In this document: positions 19,067 through 30,282 of the stretch, piece after piece
Layout: every line of letters starts with the position of its first letter
How positions within the stretch are numbered: the stretch's first letter is position 1
Origin: MFD04580-c1 sp963702995
Lineage (GTDB): Bacteria > Planctomycetota > Phycisphaerae > Tepidisphaerales > Tepidisphaeraceae
Length of the DNA: 64,000 bases
Direction of reading: 5' to 3'
Assembly (NCBI GenBank): GCA_963702995.1
Contig: OY969783.1
Span: 3,224,001 to 3,288,000, forward strand
The notes under the pieces: model-generated
Seen by the model: the letters and a program-made list of their open reading frames with translations, nothing else
What the model was told of the DNA's origin: nothing
The model's database searches: none
Program-made: the position numbers and the translations under genes

Positions 19067-19118
19067 CAACGACCTGAGCGGCCGACGCGGCCAATGATGT
19101 CCCTCCGCGACTCCACCC

Positions 19119-22100
19119 ATGTTGCGACGCTTGCGACGACCGAAGATTGGCGGCACGGCCCGGATCGGCACCCTGGCCCTGGGGGCGCTGCTGGCCGGCA
19201 CCACGTCGCTGGCGGATTGGGCGGGCGTGCTCGCGCCGCTCGATCGATATTTCTACGACCTGCGCGCCGCCCATTGCCAATATTTCACCCCGCCGCCGAG
19301 CGATCAGATCGTCGAGGTGGACATCGACGACGGGGCGATCGAAGCGATCGGCCGCTGGCCCTGGCCGCGGAGGGTGCTGGCCGACATCATGGAAGAGATC
19401 GCCGCGGCCGGGCCCAAGGCGATCGCGACCGACATCCTCTTCACCGACCCGCAGAAAGTGGAGTTCGTCCCGATGCCCGGCCCCACGCCGGTGACGCCGC
19501 CGCAACCCGCCGCCGCATCCCCCCCGGCCGATACGCCGCCGGCTCCCGGCCCCGCGCCGGAACCGGCTGTCGGCGCCATTCTGGCGAACACGGCCGGTCA
19601 GCCCACCCCGTGCCTGCCGCAGGATGACGACAGGGCCTTCGCCGAGTCGATCGGCCGCATGGGGAACGTGCTGATCCCTTTCTCCCTGACATTCAAGAAG
19701 CCCGCGCCTCCGCTGCCCTTTGAGGTCGAAGCGCGCCGCGCGCTCGAAGCCGACCCTGAGTGCGAGGTGGCGGCCGTTGTCGCCGCGCTCAAGGCGGGCC
19801 CGCGCGAGCCCTGCCCGACGAGCAGATCTCGGCGGCGGTGACACGAGCCTGGCCCAAGGCGCGGCATGAGGCGGTCCGGGCACGTGTCCGGGCGGCATTT
19901 GACGCGGCCGCCGCCAAAGGCGACTCAGAGCCGGGCGCCGAGCAGATCATTCGTGCCCTGCTGCCCCACACCGACAGCGAAGTCTCCATGAAGAGCCCGG
20001 CGCTGCGGGCGACCCTGAGCGAGTTCGAAGCCGAGCGATCGGCGCGGGCATTGAAACGCTTTGGAATGCCTGCTCCCCCCGGGCTCCGCGCGCTCAACAC
20101 CGCCGCCGACGAATCGATCCCCCTGCCCCGGCTGCTGGCAAACGCGGCCGCCACGGGCCTGGTGGACTACCTGCCGGAAGCCGACGGCGTGGTCCGGTCG
20201 GTGCCGCTTTTTTTTGAATATCGTGGCAGGGCCTATCCGCAGATGGGGCTCGCGCTCGCCTGCATGATGCTGGACGTTCCGCTGGAACGACTGCGGATCG
20301 AGCCGTCCGGCGTGACGATCCCCGGCGACCCGTCCCACTCGCGGCCGGACATCACGTTGCCGACGCGGACGTATCACTCGGCCAATCTGGGTGTGGATGT
20401 CCCGATGCTCTACGACATCCCGTGGCGGGGCCCAGCGACCCATTGGCGATGTTCGACCGGTCCGGCCGGGGCGAGCGCCTTCAGCACGTCCAGGTCCTGG
20501 ACATTTACGATACGATCCGCACCCGGCGGGCGATCGTGGACAACAACCTTCAGGCGGATTGGCCCTGGGCAGCGTCTACGGCTTCACGAACGAAGCGGAC
20601 GTGGGCGAGTTCCTCGCCAAGCCGCCGCCGGCCGAGAGCGCCGAGCCGCGGGTGGCGATCATCGAAAAGGCGTTCGCCGCCTTGCGAAGCCAGCAGATCC
20701 CGCTGGACAAGTCGCCGGACGACCCCAGCGTCACCGACGGGAACGAGCGCCTGCTGTACCGGAGCATCCGGGCATTGCGCAATGCGGCGAGCCAGGCCAA
20801 TCGCCTCTCGGCGCAACTTGCCTCGCAGCGGGCGACGCTGCGCAATCGACTCCACGGCAAGGCGGTCATCATCGGCGCGGTCGTGACGCAGATGGACCTT
20901 CGGAAGACCAGCATCCACCCCAAAGCGCCCGGCGTCATCGTCTACGGCACGATCCTCAACGGGATCCTGACGCATGAAGGGTGGCGAACCCTTCCCGGTT
21001 GGGTGACCACGCTGGCGACGATCGTCTGCGGGTTGGCGGCGACCGCGTGCGTTGGAGGGCTCTCGCCCCGGTGGTCCGCGCTGGCGGCGGCGCTCCTGCT
21101 CGCCGGTTTCCTCGCCTTCAACGCGATCGCCCTGTTCGATTACGGGAACCTGATCCTCGGGGTCGCCGGGCCGGTGACGGCAATCGGCCTGGCCTGGGCG
21201 GGCGGGACGCTCACGCGGCTGTTCATCGAAGGGCGCGAGCGGGCCCGCGTCACCCGACGGTTCAAAACGTACGTTGACCCGAAACTGGTCGATTACGTGT
21301 TGGCGAACCCGGGTGAAGCGGCCCTGGAGGGGCAGATGCGGGAGATGACGGTCGTCTTCACCGACCTGACCGGCTTCACGGCGATGAGCAATCGGCTGGG
21401 TGAGCAGATCATCCCGCTGCTGAATGAATTCATGGGGCTGGTCAGCGCGATCATCACGGCTCACAACGGGTTGGTGAACAAGTTTTTGGGTGATGGGGTG
21501 ATGTTCTTCTTCAACGCCCCCGCCCTGAACCTCGACCACGCGCCGGATGCCATTCATACGGTTCTGGCGATCGAGGCGATGCTGGTCGAATTTAACCAGC
21601 GGCTGGCGGTGCGCGGGTTGCCGGCGGTGGGGTTGCGGGCGGGGGTAAGCACCGGCCGCATGGTGGTGGGGGATGCCGGCAGCCGCGACCGGAGCGACTA
21701 CACCGTTCTGGGCGACTACGTGAACCTGGCGGCCCGGCTGGAATCGGCGAATAAGGCGACCGGCACGGCGAACCTCGTCACCGATCGAACCGTCGAGCTC
21801 TGCCGCGAGCGCGGGGCCGACTTCCTCTTTCGGCCGATCGCACCGCTTCAGGTCGTCGGGTTGCCCGAAGCGGTGATGACGTACGAAGTGCTCGCCCCGG
21901 CGGCCGCCGCGACCGAAGAGCAGAAGGCGGTCGTCGAGCTGAGCGAATCGGTTGTGCGGTGCTTCCGCGCGGCCAGCCCGTCGGACTGCCTCACGTCATT
22001 GGAGCGCCTCGAGGCGCGGTTCGGTCGGAACAAAGTCACCGCGCTCTACCGCGAGAAATGCACCCGCCATCTGGACGGCGAGCCGACGGCGACCTTCGAT

Positions 22101-22127
22101 TGCCAGATCGCCCTGACCGAGAAGTAG
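19119..22127 (+). CDS. CHASE2-domain adenylate/guanylate cyclase, three frameshifts
   Basis: A membrane receptor cyclase (class III) making cAMP or cGMP in response to a periplasmic signal. The N-terminal transmembrane helix is followed by a CHASE2 sensor (FYDLRAAHCQYF, VDIDDGAIEAIGRWPWPRRV, ATDILFTDP) with a long Pro/Ala insertion, then three helices (~residues 590-680), and the catalytic domain with FTDLTGFTAMSNRLGEQ, NKFLGDGVMFFFN and GDYVNLAARLESANK. Both metal-binding Asp residues are present. Breaks at 19799-19801, 20431-20433 and 20563-20565 each fit loss of one C from CCCC, and restoring it joins the frames cleanly (DIPWRGPSDPLAMFD; ADWPLGSVYGF). About 1,003 residues when restored. 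Confidence 0.92.
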
Positions 22128-22143
22128 CGGCCGTTCCCCCGCG

Positions 22144-22551
22144 TCACTCTTTGGACCAGAAGTCGAGCACCATCACGTCAGCCATGACCGGGCCGAGGGT
22201 CTTGCCGAACTCCTTGTGGGCGGGGTGGACGAGGTAATCGTCCCGATCCTTGTCCGAGGCGAAGGTCAGGACGAAGCAGTGCGTGAACCCCTTGCTGTGT
22301 TTCTCGGGGCTGACGTTGACCCCGCCGTGGAGCGTCACAACGCCGGGGATCTTGGTCTTCAACGCGGCGAACGCGTCTTCGACCGCCTTGATCTGCTCCG
22401 GGGTGGCCGTCTCCTTGAACTTCACCGAGACGACGTGGTAGAGCGCCCCCTTCTCGCCGGCCTCCTTCTTCTCGCCCGAGCCCTCCGCGGCCATGGCCGA
22501 GACGGACATCGCAAAGACGACAGCGACCGATAGGAGCAGATTGGTATGCAT
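22144..22551 (-). CDS. Exported Dabb-domain (stress-responsive A/B barrel) protein
   Basis: A 135-residue protein. A signal peptide (residues ~1-21, ending SAMAAE) is followed by a charged linker and a dimeric alpha-beta barrel: LYHVVSVKFKETATPEQIKA, LHGGVNVSPEKHSKGFTHCF, and DRDDYLVHPAHKEFGKTLGP. The YHVV...KFK start and HPAHKEF motif are diagnostic of Dabb. Exported Dabb proteins are common in planctomycetes and have no known substrate. Its 3' end is convergent with the cyclase gene 16 bases away. Confidence 0.88.
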   Translation of the reverse strand: MHTNLLLSVAVVFAMSVSAMAAEGSGEKKEAGEKGALYHVVSVKFKETATPEQIKAVEDAFAALKTKIPGVVTLHGGVNVSPEKHSKGFTHCFVLTFASDKDRDDYLVHPAHKEFGKTLGPVMADVMVLDFWSKE

Positions 22552-22605
22552 GCCGGCGTTCTATCGTCTCGCCGCGACTTCGTCCACCCGAAATCCGGCA
22601 AGCCG

Positions 22606-22718
22606 GTTGCAGGCACACTCCGTGTGCCGTGGCTCTTCGCGCCGCGGGTGCCGCGTCTGCGTCGTACCCAAACCATCCGAACGCGGGGAGCGGACGGCAC
22701 ACGGAGTGTGCCTGCAAC
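22606..22718. repeat. Inverted repeat family B, copy 2 (perfect 25-bp arms)
   Basis: Arms GTTGCAGGCACACTCCGTGT (continuing GCCGT, 22606-22630) and its exact reverse complement at 22694-22718. Each arm contains the smaller palindrome GGCACACGGAGTGTGCC. It lies between two minus-strand genes, just after the isomerase gene and before the Dabb gene start. Confidence 0.9.
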
Positions 22719-22727
22719 CTGGCGTCG

Positions 22728-23660
22728 TCAGACGTCGCAAACCTGGACCGCCTCGCGCAGGCCGGCGAGGGCATCGCGCGTCGGGATGTACTCCTGGCCG
22801 ACATACCCCTGGTAGCCGATGTCGATCAGCGCCGCCATGATCGGCTTGTAATTGATCTCCTGCTGGTCATCCAGCTCGCGGCGGCCGGGCACGCCGGCGG
22901 TGTGGACGTGGCCGATGTGATCCTTGAACTGGCGCAGCCGCGTAATCACGTCGCCGTCCATGATCTGGACATGGTAAATGTCAAACAACACCTTCATCCG
23001 CTCGGAATCGACCTTTTTCACCAGGTTGACGCACCAGTCCATATGGTCCCCCATGTAACCGGGGTGGCCCTTCATCGTCACGTTCACGCGGCTGTTGAGC
23101 ATCTCCAGGCAGAGCGTGACCTTCTTCCGCTCGGCCTGCGCCATCACCTGCTTGTACCCCTCGACGCAATGCTTCATCCCCGCTTCGTCTGAGATGTCTT
23201 CGCGCATTCCGGTAAAGGTGATGACGCTGGGCACGCCCCCTTCGGCGCACGCGTCGATCTGCGAGCGGAGCCTGGCGATCGTCTCGTCGTGATACTTGGG
23301 GTTGCACATCCCCTTCACGAACCCATGGCTGCTGCCGATGGCGCACGTGAGGCCGTACTTTTTCAGCGTGGGCCAGTGCTCGGCGGCGATCAGCTCGATG
23401 CTGACGCACCCCAGGTCGCGGGCGACCTTCGCCATCGCCTCCACATCCCAATACTTCGAATAGCACCAGTGAACCAGCGACTGCTTGATGCGGCCCTTCG
23501 TCACCCGCGCCGCTTCGGCGGCCGGCGCCGACGCCTGGAGCGGCCCGGCCAGGCCTCCCGCCGCCACCATCCCCGCCGCCGCGCAGAGCGCGTCCCTCCG
23601 GCTGACGGCGTTCGTCGATTCACCAGGGGCTTCGTCGGCCGCTTGCGTCGAGTGGGTCAT
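22728..23660 (-). CDS. Tat-exported hydroxypyruvate isomerase-like TIM-barrel protein
   Basis: A xylose-isomerase-like TIM barrel close to hydroxypyruvate isomerase (Hyi). The Tat signal is SRRDALCAAAGMVAAGGLAG. The barrel holds the conserved metal and substrate residues expected for the family: LVHWCYSKYW, SIELIAAEHWPTLKKYGL, VTLCLEMLNSRV (Glu), VLFDIYHVQIMDGD (Asp/His), GHVHTAGVPGRRELDDQQE, and GYVGQEYIPT (Glu). Such Tat-exported homologues are abundant in planctomycetes and act on unknown sugars or keto-acids. The ATG at 23660 follows GGAG at a good distance and was preferred to a TTG four codons upstream. Confidence 0.87.
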   Translation of the reverse strand: MTHSTQAADEAPGESTNAVSRRDALCAAAGMVAAGGLAGPLQASAPAAEAARVTKGRIKQSLVHWCYSKYWDVEAMAKVARDLGCVSIELIAAEHWPTLKKYGLTCAIGSSHGFVKGMCNPKYHDETIARLRSQIDACAEGGVPSVITFTGMREDISDEAGMKHCVEGYKQVMAQAERKKVTLCLEMLNSRVNVTMKGHPGYMGDHMDWCVNLVKKVDSERMKVLFDIYHVQIMDGDVITRLRQFKDHIGHVHTAGVPGRRELDDQQEINYKPIMAALIDIGYQGYVGQEYIPTRDALAGLREAVQVCDV

Positions 23661-23706
23661 GGTCGGCTCCAAAGGGGGATGCTCTTGGTCCAGTGAAAAA
23701 GGACTG

Positions 23707-24041
23707 CTACTTTTTGGGCGTCAGGTCGGCCGCGCCGCCCTGGTCCCACCAGTGGCTCAGGAGGCCGAGAAAGGCCGGCTTCCCGTCATGCTTAACGGTC
23801 GTCCAGAGGTAATTGTCCGTCACTTCGGACGAATCGACGTAATGGTCGGCCGCCATCTCGTTGATCTTCCCCGAGGCCGCCGTTTGAAGCTGCCCCAGCA
23901 GCGAACTGTCCGGCTTCGCCCCGCCTCCGGTGACATTGATATGCGTCCGCACGTAGGCTCGAAAATCGTCCTTGCTCGGCTTGGTGATCGCCAGCGCACA
24001 ACCAGTCCGATCGCCAGCACGAGGATGATCAGCTTTCGCAT
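23707..24041 (-). CDS. Small exported or anchored protein, DUF4359-like, one frameshift
   Basis: The start MRKLIILVLAIGL is a membrane anchor or signal. The frame then breaks at ~24002. Restoring one G (GG to GGG on the coding strand) continues it as GCALAITKPSKDDFRAYVR, THINVTGGG, then DNYLWTTVKHDGKPAFLGLL. The motif ALxxxPSKDDF after the helix followed by a late NYLxxTV strand is reminiscent of DUF4359, but I hold that name loosely. 111 residues when restored. It ends 35 bases upstream of the isomerase gene region and may share its transcript. No role is known. Confidence 0.65.
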
Positions 24042-24054
24042 GCGGGTGAGTATA

Positions 24055-26749
24055 TCAGACCGACGGCGCCGCACCGAGTGAAGCGGCCGCCAGGAACGCC
24101 GACTCCCAGCCGCCGAAGGTCGCGATCGTTTCATCGATCCGCCGCTGGACCTCGGCGAGCCTCTCGACGGCGGCCAGGATGCGGCGATACACCTCAATGT
24201 CAGCATCTGAAAGCACACGCCCCCGCCGATCGCGCAGCCATCGTTGAGCGGCGCATAGGCGCCGACCCTGTAGGCCCACACACCCTCTGGCACGTCCCTG
24301 AAGCCGAACGCCAGGCTCACCCAGACATCCTTCCCGTCGTACTTCGGGAAGCCCTGGGCGACGGTTCGACCCTCGCCGACGGTTGGCTCTTGCCGACGTG
24401 CCGCCGGTGCCCCCACGGGCGGAGCGTGCGCCGTTTCACGCGGCTCCGTCGGCGACGGCGCCGGCGGCACGTCGCCCCAGACCGACCGATGCAGCGCGCA
24501 GAGCTCCATCCCGCATCGCGATAGGGCCTCCCGCAAAGGGGCCGATGGCGGGCCCCGGCCCAGGTCACCGGCGCCGGCATCGGGATGCGCGGGAACTGGG
24601 TCGCCAGATAATGCGCGAACCGCGTCTGGTAGCTCGGCGCGGAGAGGATCGCTACGAGGTAGTGAAAGGCGTCGCGGAGCGCCGCTCGATCGTCGTCGCC
24701 CGAGTGGCCGATCAATTGCCGCACGAACGCCGGCGCCACGCCGCCCCGGACGGTCCCGCCCGCGACTTCGACGAGACTCGGGAAGACGTAGCTTCGGTCG
24801 TACGCCGACACGCATTTGTGGCCGCTGAAACCATCAACCACGAGGAGGCCGAAGTCCTCCTTGGTCTGGCGAGTCGTCACCAGCGCCGGCGCATTGCGCG
24901 AGACCGCCGCCGAGGCGGCGAAGCTGTTCGTCTTGAGGAGGCTCTTCTTCAATAACGCCCAGCGACGGTCGAACGGCCGAAACAGGATCGGGCGGGCGTC
25001 GTTCGCGATGCCCTCTTCCGCCAGCGCGGCACGGTGTGACCTTAGGGAGCTGGCGTGGCCGTTCGCTTGCAAGCCCAGATCGTCGCCGGCGGCGAAGCGG
25101 CGCACCTTTTCCAGAAGCGCCGCGCGATCGAAGTCGAGCAGCAGCGCGTCGCAGCCGGTCTCGGTCCCGGTGGAGTAGTGCCGAAATGCTGTCGTCAGCG
25201 GGACAAAGCCGTGCCATTCGGCTTCGCGGTCGTGTCGATCGGCGACGAAGGCGTAATCGGGCGGGCGGAGCACCGCCGCAGCCCGCGGAAGCGCTTCGAC
25301 CCCATCGGCGGCCGCGGCAAGGCGAAGGGCCTTCTGGGCGCGCGTCCCAAAGAGGTCGGATCGCACGACGTCCGCCATCGCCGGGGCTTTCCCCTGATTC
25401 GGGCGACGACTTAGGAAGGTAACGGCTCCCCCCTGCCGAATGGAAAAGAGGTTCTGATCGACGACGGCATCGGAGCCGGAGCGGCCGCGTTTGTTCGCGT
25501 TACCGTGCAGGTCCACCACTTCAATGCGGCCGAACGCCGAGGCCAGCCCCCAGCGGACGCCCCGAAGCGTCGGCCCGTCAAGGTACGAATGGTTCGTCAC
25601 CAGGCCGACGACGCCCGACCCGGCCGCTTCAACCAGCCGCTGCGACAGGGCAAAGAATTTGATGTAGTCGTCCTGCAGGTTCTTCTCGAGCTGCAGCATG
25701 CCGCGCTCGCGAATCGGCGCGCCGCCGATGCAGCGGTATGCGTCGATGATTGAGCGGCCCCGCGCCGAAAGGTTGGCGGAGAGCGCCGACCAGGGCGGGT
25801 TGCCAAGAATGACCAGCGGCCGCCGCGACAAAACCGCCTCCTGATCGATCAAACCGCCGAGCCCCTCGCGTAGAAATGCGTCGAGCGCATCGTCACAGCG
25901 GACGTCAATACCGTCGGCGCCATCAAGCCGGTAGCCTGTCTCTCGCAGCCGCCCCGCGACGGCCAGGCGGGCGATTCGGGCGGCGCCGGGCATCAATTCA
26001 ATCCCTCGAAGCCGGGGCAGAAGGTGAAGGCCAACATGCGCCCGCCAGCGCGCGGCGCCCTGTTCGGCCGTCAACCCTTCGGCCCGCGCGCGACCGGTCA
26101 CGGTCGCGTGGACGCGGCCGATCGCGCCGACCAGGAACGCCCCGGTTCCGGCGGCCGGGTCGAGAATGATCGGAGCACGCTCCGACACATCCGCCAGCCC
26201 GTCCGGCAGGTCGAACTCTTCCCGCAGGAGCCGATCGACCCCTGCCACGACAAAGGAAACAACGGCCGCCGGTGTGTAGAAGGCGCCGCGCCGCGCGCGT
26301 CGAGATGGGTCGAAGGCGGCGAGAAACGATTCGTAGGCGTGAATGAGCGGCGGCTCGCTCGACGCCGGGCCAACGCGGGCGACGGATGAGGCGAGGGGCG
26401 ACGCCGCGGCGGCCGTGACAATGTCCCGCGCTTCCGGCCCGTCCGCCACCGCTCGCGCGACCGTGGACGGCAGACCGGCGGCAAGCAGGCGGTTGAGGAT
26501 TGACGGGCGCTCGATTCGACCTGCGTGGCTCAACGAGGGGGTCGAACAACAGCTCGGAGGTGAACGCCTCCGCGGCGGCGTTGGCGAGGCAATCGAACGC
26601 GGCGACCGTCTCTCGACCGGCCTCCGGCGCCAGCCGCAGGAGCTGCGCGATGGCGGTTCGCAACGACCGCGCGAGGCCGCCGAGGCGCGTTGCATGGCGG
26701 GCCAGTCTCCGGGGCGTGATCGGATGTCGGGGGAGGCGTCAGGGTTCAT
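24055..26749 (-). CDS. Type ISP/Eco57I-like adenine DNA methyltransferase, four frameshifts
   Basis: A large N6-adenine methyltransferase with target recognition domain. A helical N-terminal part (LARSLRTAIAQLLRLAPEAG, LANAAAEAFTSELLFDP) leads to the methylase core: RRGAFYTPAAVVSFVV, AdoMet motif ILDPAAGTGAFL, GIELMPGAARIARL, and catalytic motif IV NPPW. The C-terminus has VWAYRVGAYAPLNDWLRDRR-type sequence and SDADIEVYRRILAAV, as in the specificity domain of type ISP enzymes. Breaks near 26688, 26537-26541, 24568 and 24240 are each repaired by one base. No helicase, nuclease or other restriction gene adjoins, so it looks like an orphan methylase or a type IIG enzyme without an evident nuclease domain. 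The corrected length is about 900 residues. Confidence 0.82.
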
Positions 26750-27183
26750 CGACGTTGCTCAGGACGAACGGCCGCACCGGCGTCGGAGGCGCATTCTGCA
26801 CGATTTGCGAGTTATGGGAACTCGTCCCGGACGCGGCGGATTCGCAGCCCATCAGCCCCGGCCAACGGCGTGTGCCCGCGACGACATCGCCATCCGAATG
26901 ACACCCCGCAAATTTTGCCGGCGACGGTGCGACATCTGCCGCAGTGACGGCCGCCGGGTGTCATGACGACCTGCGCTTTCGGTGATTGCGAGCGACGATC
27001 GGCGTGTCGCACGCCTTGCGATTGTTGCGCCGAAGGCTTTTACCGGACTGCGGAGAAGGCTTGAAAATCGCGCGCGATGGCACCGGCTTTGTGATGTCGT
27101 TCGGCGGTCACGCCGGTGGCGGGTGACGCAGGGTGTGGGACAAACGTGCGATGCCAATTCGCATCTACTTGAAGGAGGACATC
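26750..27183. other. Intergenic region, no gene seen
   Basis: A 430-base divergent spacer between the methyltransferase and the small plus-strand gene. It should hold both promoters. No convincing coding frame, RNA gene or repeat was recognised. Confidence 0.5.
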
Positions 27184-27537
27184 ATGATTGGATTCAACTG
27201 GATGACTGAAACGCGGAGCAATGCCCCGATCTCGTTCGATCACTCACTCGTGTACGACCGGGTGGAGGCTCAGGAGAGCGTCCCGTCGTTCGCGGCCGCC
27301 GGGCGGCTGATTCGCGGACGACTGTGCGACGCCATCCCAGCGGTGGCCCCGATGACCGCTCATCGCCGCGAGCCGGAAGCTCCTTCGGTGCTGGTCCCGC
27401 CGCCGCCGTTCGCTGGGCTGACCAAGCAGGAGGCGGAGTCCGAATCGCTGCGGCGCGCCCTTGCCGACGGCCGCGACTCCAGCGAGCACGCGATCGATTT
27501 TGTGGTGGAGCGCCTGCTGGAAGAGCTAAGCTGGTAA
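27184..27537 (+). CDS. Small protein of unknown function
   Basis: A 117-residue soluble protein. The ATG at 27184 is chosen because a strong ribosome site AAGGAGGA lies five bases upstream. The sequence has a hydrophilic start (MIGFNWMTETRS), a Pro-rich middle (VLVPPPPFAGLT) and a charged C-terminal helix (ESESLRRALADGRDSSEHAI, then VVERLLEELSW). No signal peptide or membrane segment. I do not recognise the family. The near-perfect ribosome site and normal codon use support it being expressed. Confidence 0.65.
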   Translation: MIGFNWMTETRSNAPISFDHSLVYDRVEAQESVPSFAAAGRLIRGRLCDAIPAVAPMTAHRREPEAPSVLVPPPPFAGLTKQEAESESLRRALADGRDSSEHAIDFVVERLLEELSW

Positions 27538-27678
27538 GGGGCAGGTTCCCGGCAGGCCCCTGTCCGACACCGACCCGTCCGGCGCGATCGAACGCTCGGC
27601 ACGCGGACGGGACTTCCGTGGTCCAGGGCAAGATCGGCCGCCACCGAGGCGGTGCGACCGAAGCGGGGCTCTCCGGCG

Positions 27679-30133
27679 TTACTTCTTGGCCTTCTTTGCG
27701 GGAGGCGTGGCCGCGGGCTTGACTGGCGCTGGCTTGACGGCCGCCGGTTGATCGGGGGCGGTCGTACCGATGGCCTGTTTCGGCCCAAGCGCCGCATAGA
27801 CGATCAGATTTCGCATGATCGCCGTGGCGGTATCCGGGGCATACCCCATGATGCCGTCCACCGGTGCGCCGGTGATCCCGGCGGACAAGTCTTCGCGGCT
27901 ATAGAAGACGCCGATGCGCTTGTCCACGGTGATGCCCCGGACGCGCGGTGAATTCAATGCTCCGTTGGATCGCGATCGGGCGAAGGAGCGGAAGCGGACC
28001 GAGGCGATCTTGCCGCCGGGCATCGCGTAGATCGCGTGGTCGGCGGGGAGGATCTGCCCAAGGTCGGCGGGGGTGCCGCCGAAGGTCGCCGCCAGCTCGC
28101 GCTCGGCCGCGTCGGCGAAGTCCGTGCGACCGCCGGCCGCGTCAACGATGAACGTCCCACCGCCGGTGACGAAGCCCTTGATCGCTTTGCGCTCGTCCTC
28201 GGTCCATTTGAAGCTGGTGGTGCCGGTGAGATGGGCGATCTTCGCGCCAGCCAGCTTCGCATCGCCGGGCTTGGCCGATTCGATCTCAAGGTGCGCCGCG
28301 ACCTGGTTGTGGATCAGCGCGGCAAGGCGATCCCAGCCGGCCGGCTCGGGGTCGGGGTTGTCCCCCGACATCAGGCGGAGGAGCTTGATCTCCTTGTCGG
28401 CCTTGATGTCCGCCCGCGGCTTGATCAGATAACTTTCGCCGCGGCCGACGAGGTTGGACTTGTCCACGGCGTAGAGAAAGATGTCCTGCGCGAGCTGGTA
28501 CGCTTCCTTGCGCGTCTTCTCGGCCCGAACCTGCCACGCTTTGCCGATGTCGGCGTCGGGGATGAGGATCATCAGCTCGCGCACGCCGTTGGAAAGGGCG
28601 AGGACTTTGGGCTTGTTGTCCCACTTCGCGGGGCGGAACTGTTCCTCGGTGTAGATGGGGTGATTCGGCGGGAGCTCACGGAACTCGTACCCGGGGAAGA
28701 TGCGCTTGCCCAGGCCGATGAACGCCTTGGTGAAGTTCCCGTTGCCACAGTCGGCGTTGCCGAGGATCAGCCCCCCTTTCTTACAGAAGTCAGCAAGCTT
28801 GTTCGCCTCGCCATCATCAAAGGTGAATGGCTCGCTGCCGGCGATGTAGAGGATCGGCGCGTCGTGCAGGTCGTCCGCGGAGACCTTCAGGTTAACGATC
28901 TGCCAGTTCAGGTAGCGCTCGACCTGCCGGCCCGACCAGTGGACAAGGTTGGACATGTCCTGCGGGCGCTCGTTCCACGGATCGGCCTGCGGCTTGGCGC
29001 CTTTGCCTGATGGCGCTTCCCATTCGAGCTTGTTCATCAGTACCGGCGCTCGGCCTCGAACCATGAACAGGATCGAAAAGACGGTGTCGGGGACCTTGCG
29101 CGGGTTATGGTTCGCTTCCTCGGTGCCGAAGGAGCCGTCGGCGTTCTGGTGATGGACCAGGTAGTCGGCGCCGCAGGCGCTCCAGTCCACCGTCCCAAAA
29201 TACTTGCGGCCGCTCGCGACGCCGATGCGGCTCGATGCCGTACATGCCGTAGAAACCTTCGGGGCCGCTGGGAGTGATGGCCTGCTCGATGTGCTTGTCC
29301 ATCCACGCCAGGCCCCGCTCGATGTTCTCATTGCGAGCGCCGCCGCGACAGACGGACCAGACCGTCCCCTGTGAAAGGAAATCCTGGGTGATGAAGAGCG
29401 TGGCGATGCCGGCGGCCGTCATCGTGGTGCTCTCGGCCTTCTTGTTCTGATAGGGCCAGCCGCCATCGTGGTTCTGATTCTTTCGCCACGTCTCGTCAAC
29501 GAGCCGCCAATAGTCGTTAGGGACTTCCTGCCCCGACTGCTCCAGCGCCCACATGCCCAGGACGCTGATCTGCGAGACGCTGTTGTCGCCGGGCCAGCTC
29601 TTCTGGGGCACGCCCTTTTCGTCGGTGTAATAGGCGTAGAGCCCCTTGTTCTCGCCGCTGGACTGAATGGCGTTCAAAAGGATCTTGGCGTCGTTCTTCG
29701 CCGAGGTGCGGGCATCCTTGTCGTTGTCCTTGAGGTACTGGTACATCTGGCTGCGCATCGCGATGGCGTAGTGGCCGTGGAGGTCATGCTTTTCCAGCCA
29801 CATGATGGCGGAGGCAAGCCGCTTGTCCTGCGAGTTCTCCCCGGCCGCGAGCAGTCCGTAGACCGCCGTGGCGGTGATGCCGCCCCACTGCCACGCCTTG
29901 ACGCTCTGCTGCTGCCCGGTCGGCCCCAGGTCGGGCTTGTCCACCAGTTCCCAATTGTCCTTCGATCCGAGCGCGTTGTAGAGGTATGCCTTCGCCTTAT
30001 CGATCGACGATTCGACCTCCGCCTGCGACGCGGCCAGGCAGCGGGCTGCGGGCGCGAGGAAGCCGAAAGCGACAAGTGAAATAGCGGCTTGGGTCAGAAG
30101 GCGCCGGGCGCACAGGCGGACGGTAGACGACAT
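27679..30133 (-). CDS. Prenyltransferase-like repeat plus DUF4159 exported protein, one frameshift
   Basis: A long exported protein widespread in planctomycetes. A signal peptide (ending near CLAAS) is followed by alpha/alpha-toroid repeats like squalene-cyclase or prenyltransferase (WQWGGITATAVYGLLAAG, SQISVLGMWALEQSG, NHDGGWPYQNKKAESTTMTA, VHHQNADGSFGTEEANHN), then the DUF4159 domain (VNLKVSADDLHDAPILYIAG, FCKKGGLILGNADCGNGNFT, TDERKAIKGF-like segments). The C-terminus is Ala/Pro/Lys-rich (TPPAKKAKK). The frame breaks at ~29228; removing one base gives MYGIERIGVASGRKYFGTVD. About 817 residues when restored. Enzymatic activity is unknown and the repeats may bind protein rather than isoprenoids. 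Confidence 0.85.
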
Positions 30134-30282
30134 GATCTAAACCCTCGTTCGGATTCCCTCTTCACTCGAACCGCGCGGCGGCCGGAGACTTGGCGCAGGA
30201 CGACGCACCCCGGCGCAGCGGCCGCCCGCGCCTCCTCAGACGCCGCCTGGCACGTGAGGCCGGCGGAGTGAAGCCCCGGCGA

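Noticed and set aside
20550..21557. A 335-residue minus-strand frame over the cyclase
   Set aside because: Antisense of the catalytic domain; no motifs and typical shadow composition.
24055..30133. The methylase and DUF4159 region as a defence island
   Set aside because: No nuclease, helicase, toxin or phage-related gene adjoins the methylase. The neighbour with repeats is an exported planctomycete housekeeping family.
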